Assembly: GCA_934179675.1 (NCBI GenBank)
Contig: CAKPQS010000006.1
Location: 1-52,438, forward strand
DNA from: an uncultured Bacilli bacterium
GTDB lineage: Bacteria > Bacillota_I > Bacilli_A > RF39 > UBA660
Reading direction: 5' to 3'
DNA: 52,438 bases
Below are positions 35,144-43,232 of the stretch, in pieces (positions within the stretch are counted from its first letter, which is position 1; each line of letters opens with the position of its first letter). Position numbers and translations under genes: made by a program. Under the pieces are notes generated by a model. That model saw only the letters and a list, made by a program, of their open reading frames with translations, ran no database searches and had not been told where the DNA came from.

Positions 35144-35761
35144 TTATTTGTAGTAATATTTTTTGCCTATATACTCTACTTTATCGTTTTCTATTCTTAT
35201 GAATGAACCGTCTGGTATTGCTATGATTGGTTGTTTTTGGCTTACTTCTTTTATTTCTTTTATTAAATCTTGACTGTAGTGCGGATATATTGATGTTTCG
35301 AAATAGTTTAACCCTTCATAATCATATAGTTTATTTTCTTCAAATTTGTCTATATATATTACTCTTTTTGTTTGGTTCATTGCTCCTGCGCTTACACCTA
35401 TTATAAGAGGTACTTTTCTTAGTTCTTGTTGAAGCTCATTTTTGTTTATTATTTGCATTTGGATGTGTGGTGCTCCTCCTAATAGGAATATTATGTTACT
35501 TTCTTTTATGTATTTTAATGCATCTTTTTTATTTGTTTCTTCATCTATTGTGTATTTTTTTTTGAAATTTATTCCTATTTGTTTAAAGCATTTTATTTTA
35601 TTTTCGATGCTTTCTTTTTGTTTTTCTTCTTCCTTTGTATATGCTGATATAAATGTTATGATTGAATTTTCTTTTATATCTTTTTGCATGTATTTTTTTT
35701 CTTTTTTAGTAAATCCTGTTTCTTTATTGATTCTACTGAATAAATAATATATTTTTCCCAT
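35144..35761 (-). CDS. Peptidase S51-family protein (dipeptidase E-like)
   Basis: A 205-residue cytoplasmic serine peptidase-like protein. The nucleophile elbow GVSAGAMNQ has the catalytic serine (about residue 123), and FLLGGAPHIQMQ lies before it as in aspartyl dipeptidase PepE and cyanophycinase relatives. Later IYPHYSQD could supply the histidine. The family cleaves dipeptides with N-terminal Asp or similar acyl peptides; the exact substrate is open. The downstream neighbour 35771-36373 ends 10 bp upstream on the same strand, so both may be co-transcribed. Confidence 0.82.
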   Translation of the reverse strand: MGKIYYLFSRINKETGFTKKEKKYMQKDIKENSIITFISAYTKEEEKQKESIENKIKCFKQIGINFKKKYTIDEETNKKDALKYIKESNIIFLLGGAPHIQMQIINKNELQQELRKVPLIIGVSAGAMNQTKRVIYIDKFEENKLYDYEGLNYFETSIYPHYSQDLIKEIKEVSQKQPIIAIPDGSFIRIENDKVEYIGKKYYYK

Positions 35762-35770
35762 AACAACTCC

Positions 35771-36373
35771 TTATAATAGCGCATAAACGCATATTGTTAT
35801 AATACACATAATAATTATAATAACTGCATATATATACAATAAACTTTTAACAAAATCTTTTGGTTTTTCAATTTTCTTATTTTCATCTAACGATTCAAAA
35901 GCACTTTTTGGTTCATTATTTAATTCTACAGATGGTTTATCTTTTCTATTATTAAAATTATGTTCACCTAACATAGTTATTAAATCTATTTTAAACATAT
36001 CTTTTTGTGGCCTTTTTTTGGAAACCATTACACCTTTATATGAAGTAAGACCATCGTTATAACTTTGCTTCAACAATTTTTTTGGTTCAAGCGATTCCAA
36101 AAGCACTGTTTTTTCATTTTCATATACGGAATATATTAATTTATAATTACCATATAATTTTTCTTGTACTTGTGATGTACATGGTATTTCAAGAGAATAT
36201 GTTAAAATGCCATCAGTTTGACTAATTAAATCACCTGAAAAATTCCCTTCTTTTAAATTGGGGTAATAAGAAAATAATAATTTCTTATAAACCAAACTAT
36301 CATATTTTTTAATGGTTTTTTCACATCTATTAAATTCATCTTCATTAACATATTTAAATATATATTTGCTCAT
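35771..36373 (-). CDS. Tail-anchored hypothetical protein
   Basis: A 200-residue protein with a mostly soluble N-terminal part (charged, with repeated aromatic residues; FKYVNEDEFNRCEKTIKKY) and a single C-terminal membrane helix at about 176-198 (LLYIYAVIIIIMCIITICVY). It should be cytoplasmic with a tail anchor. No family is recognised. The ATG follows AGGAGTAAGT. It is the last backbone gene before element 3, and its upstream region runs into the element's left attachment site. Confidence 0.72.
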   Translation of the reverse strand: MSKYIFKYVNEDEFNRCEKTIKKYDSLVYKKLLFSYYPNLKEGNFSGDLISQTDGILTYSLEIPCTSQVQEKLYGNYKLIYSVYENEKTVLLESLEPKKLLKQSYNDGLTSYKGVMVSKKRPQKDMFKIDLITMLGEHNFNNRKDKPSVELNNEPKSAFESLDENKKIEKPKDFVKSLLYIYAVIIIIMCIITICVYALL

Positions 36374-36644
36374 ACTTACTCCTCTTATATAATTATAACA
36401 TATTTAATGAATAATTAAACTTTTATTAATTTATTAATAATAATTATTTATTATAAAATTTATCATTTCTTTTTCTAGTCTTTCTGTTCACTAATATGTC
36501 TAGATACACATCTCTTTTAATTTCTTCTATAATTACCCACAATGAGAATTTTTGCCACTTGAGGCACTTTTTTTCAATGAACTATTTTAAAACTAATTTT
36601 TTTTGTTCTAAATTGTACCTAAAGGTCTAAACTCTTTAATATAA

Positions 36645-36668
36645 ACAAAAAAGAGAGCTTTCTCTCGC
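36645..36668 (-). terminator. Minus-strand terminator beside the left attachment site
   Basis: GAGAGAAAGCTCTC followed by TTTTTTG on the minus strand. It resembles the terminator at 47473-47502 beside the right attachment site. Confidence 0.7.
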
Positions 36669-36680
36669 TTCAGGGGGAAA
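36668..36680 (+). repeat. Left attachment repeat of element 3
   Basis: The 13 bp CTTCAGGGGGAAA are repeated exactly at 47502-47514, in the same orientation, each next to a similar GAGAGC hairpin. Confidence 0.6.
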
Positions 36681-36781
36681 AATTATGGGGTAATTTTTTG
36701 TCATTTTTTTCATTATTATTGTTTTATCACTTGCTATATTTCTCGTAAATAGCCCTATTTTACCTATCTTGCTCTATGTAG

Positions 36782-36800
36782 TTGTTCCCCATTTGTTCCC
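36782..36800 (+). repeat. Paired TTGTTCCC motifs, left end of element 3
   Basis: Two TTGTTCCC copies start 11 bp apart, about 100 bp inside the left attachment repeat. The same pair stands at the right end. They are candidate integrase arm-binding sites. Confidence 0.6.
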
Positions 36801-36832
36801 GGAACTACTGATTTATTTTTTTTAGGTTTCAC

Positions 36833-37501
36833 TTATTTTTTATGCTTTGTTGCTTTTTTCTTAGTATCTATTTTTTCTTCTTTATATTGAATATATAGTT
36901 CACTAAATATTATTTCTAAATTTTCATAGATCCCATCTTCACCCTTAAAAAATTTTTTTATTTCAGGAAATTCTTTTATAGGATAATATATTATTATTGT
37001 CACAAATACAAGTGCAAACAAATAAGGTAATGCCTGTTCAAAACTTTCAATATCAAAGCCATCTTTTGTAACAAAAGCCAAGGCAATAGATATAATTATT
37101 GCAATAATTGCCCAAAAATTATCTCCTATTATATTTTGCCTTATATATACTCTATAATGATCAATAATACACGCCAATACTTCTTTATTATATATTTTTT
37201 CTTTTTTTAAGAAGTTTTTAAATAATTGTTTTTCTTCACAATGAATTATTTCATTTAATGGTTTACCACTATTATCCTTTTTCCCAATTATAATATATAA
37301 TTTTGTGTTAAGTTCCTTTTCACAAATATACTTAACTGCAAAAAATGAAATAATTAATATCAAAAACATCATCCAATAAATATTATAAATATTAAAACAC
37401 CACAATAAAAATATAATTACTAAATAAACCAAAAATAATTTAATTTTTATTCTATTATATGGGCTTTTTTTCTTATATAAATATTCTATTTTTTTAAACA
37501 T
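36833..37501 (-). CDS. Membrane protein, unknown function
   Basis: A 222-residue protein with two clusters of membrane helices (about 23-58, and 128-168) separated by a cytoplasmic-type loop of about 65 residues with two histidines and cysteines (EIIHCEEKQLFKNFLKK, LACIIDHYRVYI). The C-terminal tail is very basic. The ATG follows AGGAGGTATAT. It is element 3 cargo next to the restriction-modification genes. No known defence effector domain is recognised, but membrane proteins of this size and topology do occur in abortive-infection systems. Confidence 0.68.
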   Translation of the reverse strand: MFKKIEYLYKKKSPYNRIKIKLFLVYLVIIFLLWCFNIYNIYWMMFLILIISFFAVKYICEKELNTKLYIIIGKKDNSGKPLNEIIHCEEKQLFKNFLKKEKIYNKEVLACIIDHYRVYIRQNIIGDNFWAIIAIIISIALAFVTKDGFDIESFEQALPYLFALVFVTIIIYYPIKEFPEIKKFFKGEDGIYENLEIIFSELYIQYKEEKIDTKKKATKHKK

Positions 37502-37607
37502 ATATACCTCCTGAATATTGAATAATATTATATCAGAAAAATTATTTTTAGTCCTAGAGATTTACTAAAATAACAAAAATTGATATAATTTATATGGAGG
37601 TAGTAGT

Positions 37608-38666
37608 ATGCCAAGAGAAAATCAAATATATGAAGATTATTGGACAATTACTTTGAGCTATACCGATATATATGGTGATAAATTTAATAACTCATTAAAA
37701 ATGATTCTGGATTTTATAGATTTCTTTAACATTACGCCAGATACATTCTCATCTGAATTGTATGGTAAGCTTCAACAAAAATTAAATAGTGTATATCATT
37801 TGAACGAAATAAGTATAAGAAAAATTATTAATCAATTTGTAAGATTGGGATTTGTAAATTGTAAACTAGCCGGATATCATCCTGATGCTAGAAAATTTTT
37901 AAAAGCTAAAACAAATGAAGAGAAAAGAATTATATTTTCAAAAATTATTTACCAAAATGCAAGTTTTAAAAGAGATGTTACTTCTGATAGTAATGATAAA
38001 GAAATTAATTTTTTACTAAAAACTTTAGCATACAGTGGACCATTAACAATTGATGATCGTGTTGCATTAATGTTAACTAATATATCTCAAATAAAAAAAG
38101 ATTTTTTAACTCGTGATGAGCTAGAAGAAAAGAAAAGATATGCGGAAGTTATTGATTTTAAAGAAAGGAAATATAATCAAATAGATCATTTTACAAATCT
38201 TTTAAGTAAGTTATCCGATGTATATTTAGATAGTAATAAAACTTTATATTTAACTGAAGACGACATACCTGATGATATAGAAGAATTAGAAAAACGTGAT
38301 CCTTATTTACATAGATTGTATAAATCAAATTTAAAAGAGGAATCTGTTCAATTATTTAATAAAGAAATATGTTATCTTGAAAAATTAGATTATCCATCAT
38401 TGGTTGCTTCACATATTAAACCATTTAAAAAGAGTCAACCTAATGAACAATACGATAAAAACAATGGTTTATTACTAAGTAGAGGTATGGATGCACTATT
38501 TGATAAGGGATATATATCATTTAATAATGACGGAAGTATAATACTATCAAATAGATTATCAGATGATGTTAAGAATCATTTAAGAAATTATTCACTTGAT
38601 CCAATAGTTTTAAATAAGAAAAGACTTCAATACTTAGAGTATAACAGAGAATATGTCTTTAAATAA
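37608..38666 (+). CDS. HNH restriction endonuclease (candidate)
   Basis: A 352-residue protein. The C-terminal 100 residues carry the HNH/beta-beta-alpha-metal nuclease signature: LVASHIKPFKKSQPNEQYD, then NNGLLLSRGMDALFDKGYISF. The N-terminal 240 residues are probably the target-recognition part. It lies convergent to two DNA methyltransferases. Systems with one m5C methyltransferase, one m6A methyltransferase and an HNH nuclease, such as MnlI and HphI, recognise asymmetric sites, so a type IIS nuclease is the likely reading. The target sequence cannot be predicted. The start ATG follows TATGGAGGTAG. The frame is intact. Confidence 0.82.
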   Translation: MPRENQIYEDYWTITLSYTDIYGDKFNNSLKMILDFIDFFNITPDTFSSELYGKLQQKLNSVYHLNEISIRKIINQFVRLGFVNCKLAGYHPDARKFLKAKTNEEKRIIFSKIIYQNASFKRDVTSDSNDKEINFLLKTLAYSGPLTIDDRVALMLTNISQIKKDFLTRDELEEKKRYAEVIDFKERKYNQIDHFTNLLSKLSDVYLDSNKTLYLTEDDIPDDIEELEKRDPYLHRLYKSNLKEESVQLFNKEICYLEKLDYPSLVASHIKPFKKSQPNEQYDKNNGLLLSRGMDALFDKGYISFNNDGSIILSNRLSDDVKNHLRNYSLDPIVLNKKRLQYLEYNREYVFK

Positions 38667-38668
38667 AA

Positions 38669-38699
38669 GAAACGAGACTTAATTGTTCTCGTTTTTTAG
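38669..38699. terminator. Shared terminator of the nuclease and methyltransferase genes
   Basis: AACGAGA pairs with TCTCGTT, with TTTTTTAG on the plus side and an A-rich flank on the minus side. Confidence 0.8.
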
Positions 38700-39695
38700 T
38701 TTAACAATAATTAGTATTTCAACTGTTGTATTCTTATTTTCTTTTCCAGTAACCTTATATTGAAAGTCTTTATATTTGATTGAAACATTACCATATTTTT
38801 CTAGCATTTGTTTAAGTTCTTCTGCACTTGGGGATGTCTTATTATTAAGACTAATAACTATGTATTTTGTCTTATTAAGACAATTCTGAACTAGCTTTTC
38901 CATATTATACATAAACTTATCATTTGCCGAGAAATCTATATATTCTTTTTCTTCTTCAAATACTGTATCAAAAAGTCCGTAGAATTCCCCATATTTATTC
39001 ATTGTCTTTGGATATGGGGGATCCATATAAATAATATCTACTCGATCTTTAATTTTCTTTAACATTTCAAAAGAATCTAAATTATATGATAAATTATTTT
39101 TACCATTGTCAAATACAGATTCATTGTAATTATTTAAGTTATCAAGCATATGTTGTTTGAACGATAGATTATGATATGCTCTTTTTCTTTTGTATTTCAT
39201 ATAACTATAATCTTCATCTCTAAGTTTAACTATTTGATTCCATGGAACATTCATTCTTGAATATGGTAGTTTTCTTATCATCGCTCTTCGCAACAAAGCC
39301 AAAAACATATATTTTTCATATCCATCTAATGTTTCAGAAATACATATTAGTTTTGCTAATTCTTTTACTTCTTCATCAAAATATAATCTATTAGACAAAA
39401 AATTTATTTCCTTATATTTTTTTTCTATAAGATTTTTTGGTATATCTTTTTCAATAATTTCATTATTTAATTTTAAGGAGCTATTTTCAATTATAGCCTT
39501 ACTAATTACATAGTTTGAGTATAAAACATCATTGGATATTACTTCATAATTATTTTCTTTTAATGCATATGATACAGAACTTCCGCCAGAAAATATATCC
39601 AATACTTTTCCACGCTTCAAAGGAAGATTTTCTATTATCCAATCAACTAATTTTGCTTTATTACCAATGTAATTAATTTTTGGATACTTACTCAT
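38679..39695 (-). CDS. N6-adenine DNA methyltransferase (D12/Dam class)
   Basis: A 338-residue modification enzyme. The cofactor-binding motif VLDIFSGGSSVSYALK (about 31-46) follows the opening NYIGNKAKLVDWI, and the catalytic DPPY sits in IIYMDPPYPKTM. Motif order matches the alpha class (D12) of adenine methyltransferases. It should protect one strand of an asymmetric site, with the m5C enzyme protecting the other. Its start overlaps the m5C gene by 8 bp, so the two are made from one transcript. No sign of decay. Confidence 0.92.
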   Translation of the reverse strand: MSKYPKINYIGNKAKLVDWIIENLPLKRGKVLDIFSGGSSVSYALKENNYEVISNDVLYSNYVISKAIIENSSLKLNNEIIEKDIPKNLIEKKYKEINFLSNRLYFDEEVKELAKLICISETLDGYEKYMFLALLRRAMIRKLPYSRMNVPWNQIVKLRDEDYSYMKYKRKRAYHNLSFKQHMLDNLNNYNESVFDNGKNNLSYNLDSFEMLKKIKDRVDIIYMDPPYPKTMNKYGEFYGLFDTVFEEEKEYIDFSANDKFMYNMEKLVQNCLNKTKYIVISLNNKTSPSAEELKQMLEKYGNVSIKYKDFQYKVTGKENKNTTVEILIIVKLKNENN

Positions 39696-40680
39696 TATCT
39701 AATACCTCCTTTGCCTGTATAGCCATTTTCTCAGCAAGTAATGGTGGAACAGCATTACCAATTTGTTGTTGAATTTGGCCAGAATTACCATAGAAGATAA
39801 ATGTATCTGGGAAAGTTTGTATACGAGCTAATTCTCTACATGTTAAAGCTCTATTTTGTGAGTAGTGAAATATTTTTCTCATATCGCCAGTGACACAATA
39901 AGATGGTTTTTTACTATCATATCTAATATACTTTCTTGGATCTCCTGATTTAGGTCTTAAATCTTCTGGTATATCCATTCTATTTCCACCATCTTTAATA
40001 TAGTTCATCTTTTCTAACATCTGCTTAGAGTGCTTCATTGCAACATGGTTTGGAATATCACTACTTTCTCCACTTTTCAATTTAGGTAAATCATCTATAG
40101 CATCCTTTATAGTTACTATTTTACTACATTTTTTTGGAAATTGGAATGTATTATCTTTTTTTGTTCCAACAATAAATATTCTTCTTCTTTCTTGAGGCAC
40201 CGAATAATCTGAAGCAAGCAAAACTTTATGTTTTATGTCGTAGCCACATTTTTTGAATTCTTCAGATATTTCTTTAATAGTTTTCCCTTTATTATGTCTT
40301 TCCATTGCCGCAACATTTTCCATAATAAACATTTTTGGTTGTAATAATTTTACGAACCTAACAAACTCTTTAAAAAGTCTATTTCTATCATCATCAATAA
40401 AATTTCGACCTATATTCCCTGCTATTGAAAATCCCTGACATGGAGGACCTCCAATTATGATATCAACTTTATTCTTTCCAACTAAACTTTCTATTTTTTT
40501 GTCATCTATATTTTTTATATCATCAACTATCATATTATGATCTGGAAAATTATTCATATATGTATTTGCATAAGTCTTGTCAAATTCTACAGAAAATAAG
40601 TTTTTAAATCCTGCATTATCAAATCCTAACGATAATCCACCCGCTCCTGCAAATAAGTCAATGTATGTATATTTTTTCAT
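39688..40680 (-). CDS. C5-cytosine DNA methyltransferase
   Basis: A 330-residue enzyme with all main motifs: DLFAGAGGLSLGF (motif I), IIGGPPCQGFS with the catalytic cysteine (motif IV), MENV (motif VI), QERRRIF (motif VIII) and the closing QIQQQIGNAVPPLLA (motif X). The target-recognition region, about 200-270, is moderately short. The start overlaps the XRE controller by 4 bp, so controller, m5C and m6A enzymes form one operon. This order gives early methylation after entry, as in other regulated restriction-modification systems. The frame is intact. Confidence 0.95.
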   Translation of the reverse strand: MKKYTYIDLFAGAGGLSLGFDNAGFKNLFSVEFDKTYANTYMNNFPDHNMIVDDIKNIDDKKIESLVGKNKVDIIIGGPPCQGFSIAGNIGRNFIDDDRNRLFKEFVRFVKLLQPKMFIMENVAAMERHNKGKTIKEISEEFKKCGYDIKHKVLLASDYSVPQERRRIFIVGTKKDNTFQFPKKCSKIVTIKDAIDDLPKLKSGESSDIPNHVAMKHSKQMLEKMNYIKDGGNRMDIPEDLRPKSGDPRKYIRYDSKKPSYCVTGDMRKIFHYSQNRALTCRELARIQTFPDTFIFYGNSGQIQQQIGNAVPPLLAEKMAIQAKEVLDNE

Positions 40681-41021
40681 AAGTTTATACCTCCCCCCAT
40701 ATTTTGCTCATTCATCATCTGTCTTATAACAATTTTAGCCTCGTCATTATTAATAATAAAGTTTGCTATATCTGCAGGGACTTTATTATTCTTAGATGAT
40801 GTTGCTGCATAATCATATAATTTATTTTTTTCTTCATCCTTTAAGTTAAAAACTTTTACTATTTTATCTAATAATTGTGCCGAAGGAATTCTACTACCAT
40901 TTTCAATATCACACATATATTGTGGTGTAATATCCAGTAATTTTGCTACTTGTCGAGATGATATTTTATTCATCTTTTTATTTCTTAAATTTACAATATA
41001 ATTACCCAATTTATTATTCAT
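40677..41021 (-). CDS. XRE-family controller of the restriction-modification operon
   Basis: A 114-residue regulator with an N-terminal Cro/CI helix-turn-helix (NYIVNLRNKKMNKISSRQVAKLLDITPQY, then MCDIENGSRIPSAQLLDKI) and a helical tail. It overlaps the m5C methyltransferase start by 4 bp, the usual place for a C protein that times methyltransferase and endonuclease expression. A GAGGTGTTAAG site precedes the ATG. Typical C proteins are about 80 residues, so the longer C-terminus is notable. The alternative is a phage-type repressor for this half of the element. Confidence 0.85.
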   Translation of the reverse strand: MNNKLGNYIVNLRNKKMNKISSRQVAKLLDITPQYMCDIENGSRIPSAQLLDKIVKVFNLKDEEKNKLYDYAATSSKNNKVPADIANFIINNDEAKIVIRQMMNEQNMGGGINL

Positions 41022-41137
41022 CTTAACACCTCAATCAACATATCTGCTTATATATTTATATTATATCATAAATTCTTGGCATATTTCAACTACCTCTACT
41101 AATATTATTATCTTTTTTTGTATATTTCCTTTTTTAT

Positions 41138-41164
41138 TTGACATTTTTTTAATAATAAGTGATA
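41138..41164 (+). promoter_or_regulatory. Promoter of the 41185 gene
   Basis: A consensus TTGACA with a weaker TGATAT about 16 bp on, upstream of a good GGAGGTG ribosome binding site. Confidence 0.5.
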
Positions 41165-41184
41165 TATACTACACGGAGGTGTTT

Positions 41185-41508
41185 ATGTTAAGAAAATGTA
41201 CTGATGAAGATATAAGTGATAAAGAATGTGAAAATGTTATTGATCCTTTTTATGATAACTATGATAATTATTTGGAAGAGTATGTTATTCCTGAAGTTAT
41301 AGCATTTTATATTGCTAGCTCATTTTATAGAAATGCTATGTGGGAAGCAACTTTCAAACAACATTTTAATTCTGCTTTTGATACATTTAATTTGATGTGT
41401 AGAAATTATAAAAAAATGAAAGCTGAAGTTATTAAGCTACTCAGATTAAAATATTCTTTAGAAATAATAAGTGAGGATCCTTTGAACTTCAAAATAATTG
41501 AGTATTAG
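41185..41508 (+). CDS. Hypothetical protein of element 3
   Basis: A 107-residue acidic helical protein with no recognised motif (YLEEYVIPEVIAFYIASSFYRNAMWEA is the longest ordered piece, then a basic helix). The ATG at 41185 follows ACACGGAGGTGTTT; a frame open to a GTG two codons upstream starts inside that site. It has a good promoter and a strong terminator, so expression is likely. Position between the controller and the origin-like region suggests an element housekeeping or anti-host role, but nothing supports a specific one. Confidence 0.68.
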   Translation: MLRKCTDEDISDKECENVIDPFYDNYDNYLEEYVIPEVIAFYIASSFYRNAMWEATFKQHFNSAFDTFNLMCRNYKKMKAEVIKLLRLKYSLEIISEDPLNFKIIEY

Positions 41509-41530
41509 TGATTGCTAATACTTTTTTATT
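41501..41530 (+). terminator. Terminator of the 41185 gene
   Basis: AGTATTAG pairs perfectly with CTAATACT around 6 nt that span the stop codon, followed by TTTTTTATT. Confidence 0.85.
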
Positions 41531-41690
41531 GTAGTAGTAATAATACAATAAAAATATATATTCTTTTCTTATTCTTATTCTTTCCTTATCCTTATCCTTA
41601 TTCTTATCCTAGGAGGTCATTGATTATTATTTGATTTCAATTTGATTATATTTTGATTTTTGTTTGATTTGGTTTTGATTCTATTTTGTT
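41524..41690. other. Origin-like region with 11-bp iterons
   Basis: Three parts in order. First, a perfect 10-bp hairpin TTTTATTGTA/TACAATAAAA (41524-41553). Second, a pyrimidine-only tract made of CTTATC/CTTATT hexamers (about 41561-41611). Third, six copies of TTTGATT-like iterons beginning at 41630, 41641, 41652, 41663, 41674 and 41685 (the last degenerate), an exact 11-bp period that puts all copies on one face of the helix. It lies just downstream of the replisome organizer gene, where phage-type origins are often found. Confidence 0.7.
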
Positions 41691-41775
41691 TCATAAATGA
41701 TTTGCTTTCCAAAAAACTCACGGAAAATTTTAATTTGTGTGTATTTAGGTGGCAGGTGGGTCTTGATTTTTCTTC

Positions 41776-41804
41776 AAATAAAAAGGGCTATCCCCAGGGG
41801 GGAT
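41776..41804 (-). terminator. Terminator of the replisome organizer operon
   Basis: On the minus strand ATCCCC pairs with GGGGAT, followed by AGCCCTTTTTATTT. Confidence 0.7.
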
Positions 41805-41806
41805 GC

Positions 41807-42567
41807 TTAAAATATATCATCAAAATAATGATTATTTGTTTCATATTCAACATTCCAACATTCATTCTTAAACCAATTAGAACCATATTTTATGTGAATA
41901 TCAGGAATACCCTCGTTCTTTAAATAATCTATATAGTTATCCAACCCTTGTTCTATAACATCAAATGATTCTCCATTTTTTATTGCTTGATTATAATAGT
42001 ATAAAGTTTCCTTTTTCCCAACTTTTTTAGGATATTTATTCCATAAAAATTCAAATTGATTTATTATTTTTGGATCAATGTCAGAAACATCAAAAGTGCT
42101 ATACTCCTCTTCTTTTTGTTGTTCTGAATTAAACTCTTCTTCTTTTTCCTCTTCTTCATTATTCTTTTTTCTTCTTATCTCATCTAAGGCAACCAATGGT
42201 AAACCATCTGGCAACCCAGGATCATCATATAAATAATAAGTTTTGTTCTTTAAGTTTACTCCAATCATACTTTTTTCATTTTTAAAATATGTTTCATGAT
42301 ACCTATCATTCCTTAATTGATTATTAGCAAGCCAATGCCTTATTGCTAGTGGCCCTGAATTAAATAAATAAATCCTTTATCAATTAATGTTTTAATATCT
42401 TCTTCAGTACATTCGGCAAACTTTGTTATTTTTTTAGGATTACCAATAAAGCCATCATCATCTGCTCTTGTTCCTAACTCATAGTAAAGTAATCTTGCAG
42501 TAGCTGGCAGATCAGTAAATCGATCTGAATCAACAATATCAAGACTAAACATTCTTCTTCTAGCCAT
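41807..42567 (-). pseudogene. Phage-type replisome organizer, frameshifted
   Basis: Two frames form one protein. The first (42346-42567) opens MARRRMFSLDIVDSDRFTDL and LYYELGTRADDDGFIGNPKK, the typical start of phage replisome organizers. It stops soon after DKGFIYL. In the other frame the sequence continues as FNSGPLAIRHWLANNQLRND, then the C-terminal DnaD/DnaB-like domain, FEFLWNKYPKKVGKKETLY. The break falls in a TTTA repeat: one more TTTA unit would restore the frame. It should bind the iterons nearby and load the host helicase; as it stands only a truncated protein is made unless slippage rescues it. The start overlaps the upstream small gene by 8 bp. Confidence 0.82.
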
Positions 42568-42811
42568 TTATTGTTTCACCATGCTTGTAATTAGGAATAT
42601 TAAAATAATCAAGAACCATATCCATTGGAACTAATCCATTTTGTACTTTTGACTTTCCATCATAAAACTGATCACTTATCACATTTAATACTTCTCTTGC
42701 TTTATTTCTACCAATTGCACCAATATCCATTATGTCTTTAATACTAGCCCATTGATATTCAGCTATTTTTTCTATTTCTTCTTTTGTTAGTATTTTTCTT
42801 CTTTTTCCCAT
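42560..42811 (-). CDS. Small DNA-binding protein (DUF3173/excisionase-like)
   Basis: An 83-residue basic protein. The central part (YQWASIKDIMDIGAIGRNKAREV) followed by NGLVPMDMVLDYFNIP has the helix-turn-wing pattern of small excisionase or DUF3173-type proteins found in integrative elements. It may direct excision or activate the early operon. It is the first gene of the replication operon, overlaps the replisome organizer, and is preceded by a leader that shares about 60 bp with the leader of the integrase. The ATG follows AAAGGATTTTTATT. It is a family-level guess. Confidence 0.65.
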   Translation of the reverse strand: MGKRRKILTKEEIEKIAEYQWASIKDIMDIGAIGRNKAREVLNVISDQFYDGKSKVQNGLVPMDMVLDYFNIPNYKHGETING

Positions 42812-42853
42812 AATAAAAATCCTTTCTATTGTATTTAATATAATATTTATCTC

Positions 42854-42875
42854 TTTAAAGTTTCTCAGACTCTAA
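42854..42875 (-). repeat. 22-bp inverted repeat, left copy
   Basis: The reverse complement of 43943-43964, exact over 22 bp. On the minus strand, homology goes on with gaps for about 40 bp more, towards the small DNA-binding gene. It overlaps the stop codon of the xre gene. Confidence 0.9.
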
Positions 42876-43087
42876 TTCAATACTAATGCATTATCTTTTG
42901 CTGAATATTCAAATTTGCTAAATTTAGCATCATATAGTTTTAACATCTTATTTAGCATTTCCATATTTGGAATTGTTTTTTTAGTTTCATAGCTTCTTAA
43001 TGTAACTGTACTTATTCCTAATGCTTCACTAGCTTTTTCTATTGTATATCCAGCATTTACTCTTAACGCTTTAAGTGTTATTTTCAT
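42872..43087 (-). CDS. Cro-like XRE regulator of element 3
   Basis: A 71-residue protein that is almost entirely a Cro/CI helix-turn-helix (KALRVNAGYTIEKASEALG, STVTLRSYETKKTIPNMEML) with a short tail. The start at 43087 follows GGAGGTGAAAG; a longer frame to 43117 runs through that site. It is divergent from the cI-like repressor, with operators and both promoters between, the classic lysis/lysogeny layout. It would be the Cro side, favouring replication and excision of the element. Confidence 0.87.
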   Translation of the reverse strand: MKITLKALRVNAGYTIEKASEALGISTVTLRSYETKKTIPNMEMLNKMLKLYDAKFSKFEYSAKDNALVLN

Positions 43088-43115
43088 TCTTTCACCTCCT
43101 CCTATCTTCTTCTCC

Positions 43116-43144
43116 ATTATAGGATAAACATTTCTGTTTGTAAA
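43116..43144 (-). promoter_or_regulatory. Promoter of the Cro-like gene
   Basis: On the minus strand TTTACA, exactly 17 bp, TATAAT, about 30 bp before the start codon. Confidence 0.8.
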
Positions 43145-43150
43145 TATCTT

Positions 43151-43202
43151 TTTATCATTTTTATCATTTTTCTTTACTTTTATGTTGACAAATTTATCAT
43201 TT
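43151..43202. promoter_or_regulatory. Candidate repressor operators
   Basis: TTTATCATTT occurs at 43151, 43160 and 43193 in the same orientation. The copies lie between the two divergent promoters and flank the cI -35 box, a good position for operator sites. Confidence 0.6.
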
Positions 43203-43213
43203 TATTTTATTAT
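43185..43213 (+). promoter_or_regulatory. Promoter of the cI-like gene
   Basis: TTGACA, 17 bp, then TATTAT, 20 bp before the start codon at 43233. Confidence 0.75.
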
Positions 43214-43232
43214 GATATTGGAGGTAGCAAAC

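Larger units (their letters stand above)
36374..36832. other. Gene-free region spanning the left end of element 3
   Basis: A 459-bp stretch without a gene. It holds a weak plus-strand hairpin (TGCC/GGCA before TTTTTTT at 36553-36575), a minus-strand terminator, the left attachment repeat and the paired TTGTTCCC motifs. Nothing else is seen. Confidence 0.6.

Noticed and set aside
41561..41690. CRISPR array
   Set aside because: The repeats are 6 to 11 bp with no unique spacers and no cas genes nearby; they fit an iteron array and a pyrimidine tract better.
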